A stretch of 14,171 nt of DNA from an uncultured Bacteroidales bacterium (lineage in GTDB: Bacteria > Bacteroidota > Bacteroidia > Bacteroidales > Paludibacteraceae), in contig CALDPN010000139.1 of the NCBI GenBank assembly GCA_937911235.1, positions 1 to 14,171 of the forward strand, in the 5' to 3' direction. Within the stretch, counting starts at the first letter, position 1. Every line of letters starts with the position of its first letter. The notes under the pieces were generated by a model. That model did not search any database and had not been told where the DNA came from. It saw only the letters and a list, made by a program, of their open reading frames with translations. Both the position numbers and the translations under genes were made by a program. Below are positions 12,931 to 14,171 of the stretch, piece after piece.

Positions 12931-14171
12931 TTTATAAAGCACCACTTTGTTTCCATTTGTGGTGATAAGGCAATCTTCTTTGTATGGTTTAACGGTGCCA
13001 AAATAGCCCAAAGATGAACTTGTGCTATAGCGAGCGTATGCTTTGCGGTAGTTTACAAGGTTGTGAAGCACCCAAGTGTTTGTTTTGGTGTCGAATGTGG
13101 CAAATTTACTGCCAGATGCAAGCATAATAGGGTTGTTTCCGCCAGAAATGCTGCCATCTTTTAGGTATGTTTTAAAGTCTTTGTCGTATGCTTCAAATCC
13201 GTTTTTGTCGTAGAATATATAATAATTTCCTGCTCTGCCTTTGTAGCTGGCAAAGTCGAAATTCTTTTCAAAATTCTTAATTTGCTGTTCTTGCACTTGG
13301 CCATTTGTGTAAATAAATAGGATTTTGCCGTTTTCGCCTGCGCCAATAAATCTATCTTGATTGCCCACTGCATCTGCATAAAATGCTGTTTCTATACCTT
13401 TTGTATTTCCTTTTGGAGAAACTCTTTTTTCGCCTCTACGGTTTAGGATAATTGCCTTTTCGCCATCGGCAGTAACGATATAGTCTTTGCCTTTAATGTT
13501 GAAATATTGAAGAGGGGTGGTAATATCGGCTGTGTTAGAGAAATTCCAGTCTGATGGCACTTCGCCTTGCATATTAAGTAGTAAAACATCTGCATCAGAA
13601 GTAGGAATCATAAAACGATAATTTTTGTTTTTATCGTAGTCGAATACACTCAGTCCCACAATGGCTTTTTTAGACAATGTTTTTGGGTAGCCTTTTAGGT
13701 TGTTGCCGTTTCTGTCCACTATATAAAGTTTGTTTTCGGTTACGAACGCCATTTGTAGTTTGTTGTTTTTAAGCATATCCACCTGGTGAACGTTTCCTAT
13801 TATGCTGCCGTCGATAGATTTCTTCCAAAGTATCTTTCCGCTGTTTGAAATTAGGTAAATTTGGTTGTTTTCGTCTTGGATAAATATCTCATCCTCACCG
13901 TTGTAGTGGTTTTTCACTATCTGAGGATTGATAATAGCAGGAGCGTCGAGCGCTACGCTCCAACTTGGAGTGTTAATTAAGTTAGGAGTTATTTCTCCTT
14001 TCTCCTCATTTTTCGCTGCTAACTCTTCACTATGTTTCAACTCCTCACTCCTATAATTACTCACTTCGCTCGTGATTTCTGGCTGCATTATTCCCTGACG
14101 GTCATCAACACGTCGGGATAACTCAAGCGAGCTTGGTTCTCCACTCGTTTGCACAGAAATTCCTAACTCCT
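12928..14171 (-). CDS. C-terminal part of a large PQQ/WD40-like beta-propeller protein
   Basis: The frame is open to the right edge, so the gene is 5'-truncated; 413 residues are visible. A GTG at 14154 could serve as a start, but the frame continues upstream of it and the N-terminal stretch is repeat-derived, so I do not believe it. From about 75 residues into the visible part there are propeller-type strands with repeated 'display' motifs: DEIFIQDENNQIYLISNSGKILWKK, ENKLYIVDRNGNNLKGYP, DYIVTADGEKAIILNRRGEK. This resembles the C-terminal half of Bacteroidales proteins annotated as DUF3352-type; that is recognition from memory and uncertain. Role unknown; propellers usually bind partners. The first 70 visible residues (polar, Glu/Ser-rich) are encoded by dispersed repeats and look like a linker. 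Confidence 0.7.
   Translation of the reverse strand, partial: ELGISVQTSGEPSSLELSRRVDDRQGIMQPEITSEVSNYRSEELKHSEELAAKNEEKGEITPNLINTPSWSVALDAPAIINPQIVKNHYNGEDEIFIQDENNQIYLISNSGKILWKKSIDGSIIGNVHQVDMLKNNKLQMAFVTENKLYIVDRNGNNLKGYPKTLSKKAIVGLSVFDYDKNKNYRFMIPTSDADVLLLNMQGEVPSDWNFSNTADITTPLQYFNIKGKDYIVTADGEKAIILNRRGEKRVSPKGNTKGIETAFYADAVGNQDRFIGAGENGKILFIYTNGQVQEQQIKNFEKNFDFASYKGRAGNYYIFYDKNGFEAYDKDFKTYLKDGSISGGNNPIMLASGSKFATFDTKTNTWVLHNLVNYRKAYARYSTSSSLGYFGTVKPYKEDCLITTNGNKVVLYK
13940..14053. repeat. Hairpins and 7-bp units in both orientations within the propeller gene linker
   Basis: 13948-13960 is GAGCG-CTA-CGCTC, and 13958-13970 is CTCCAA-C-TTGGAG, two overlapping short palindromes. A GTTAGGAGTTA unit (13981-13991) lies in one orientation, and units ending CAACTCCTCACTCCTAT (14038-14054) in the other. 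All are translated in frame as part of the linker that precedes the conserved PSWSVALDAP start of the propeller. Confidence 0.6.
14056..14168. repeat. Composite palindromic repeat, in-frame coding copy
   Basis: A second copy of the element at 12778-12867, longer by a middle segment (14079-14121). That segment has its own hairpin: TCCC-t-GACG pairs with CGTCGGGA (14092-14118, one bulged base). A further hairpin, CAAGC-GA-GCTTG, lies at 14124-14135. The copy is read through without a stop on the minus strand, and its CGCTCGTG block encodes ITSEVSN, in the same frame as the TTSAASN from the dsbD copy. Confidence 0.75.

Noticed and set aside
12928..14154. GTG at 14154 as the true start of the beta-propeller protein
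   Set aside because: The frame stays open to the right edge of the window, and the residues after the GTG are repeat-derived linker with no signal peptide or domain start. The gene is better treated as 5'-truncated.
1..14171. Defence system, phage or integrative element
   Set aside because: All genes are core metabolism or common Bacteroidales genes on one strand. I see no integrase, transposase, toxin or restriction gene.

Overview
The window is AT-rich chromosomal DNA from a member of the Bacteroidota, most likely order Bacteroidales. The grounds are the protein types (a long DsbD with a C-terminal thioredoxin domain, a fused PurL, split short CHR-family transporters, an apgM-thrC pair), the lack of Shine-Dalgarno sites, and three upstream sites matching the Bacteroidota -7 promoter box TAnnTTTG. 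Every gene I can support lies on the minus strand, so transcription runs right to left. I see no tRNA, rRNA, CRISPR array, transposase, phage gene or defence gene.

Layout in the direction of transcription. (1) 14171-12928: the C-terminal part of a large beta-propeller-like protein whose start lies outside the window. (2) 12729-9052: purL, with its own promoter, followed closely by two overlapping chromate-family transporter half genes (9020-8487 and 8490-7966). (3) 7901-6894: a DHH/DHHA1 phosphoesterase with a promoter box just upstream, then apgM (6837-5629), thrC (5632-4322, overlapping apgM by ATGA), a TPR protein (4269-2395) and dsbD (2383-410), plausibly one transcription unit. (4) 116-1: the first 38 codons of class II fructose-bisphosphate aldolase, with its own promoter.

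The genes are mostly core metabolism: purine synthesis (PurL), threonine synthesis (ThrC, with the ApgM-like protein as a candidate homoserine kinase), glycolysis (Fba, perhaps ApgM), nucleotide or oligoribonucleotide turnover (DHH protein) and envelope thiol redox (DsbD).

The unusual part is the repeats between and inside the genes. A 7-bp unit (TAACTCC, or its relative AATTAGG) forms short tandem arrays, and five genes have GTTAG or TTAG directly after the stop codon. A second motif around CGCTCGTG occurs three times, in a composite element with small hairpins. The same repeats lie in frame inside dsbD and inside the linker of the beta-propeller gene, without stop codons. Between dsbD and fba, a near-perfect 29-bp inverted repeat sits between two oppositely oriented 7-bp arrays that could pair in the transcript through G-U wobbles, ending in a T-run. 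I read this as a family of small palindromic or tandem elements that tolerate or favour 3' ends of genes and protein linkers. It is the best candidate here for something undescribed.
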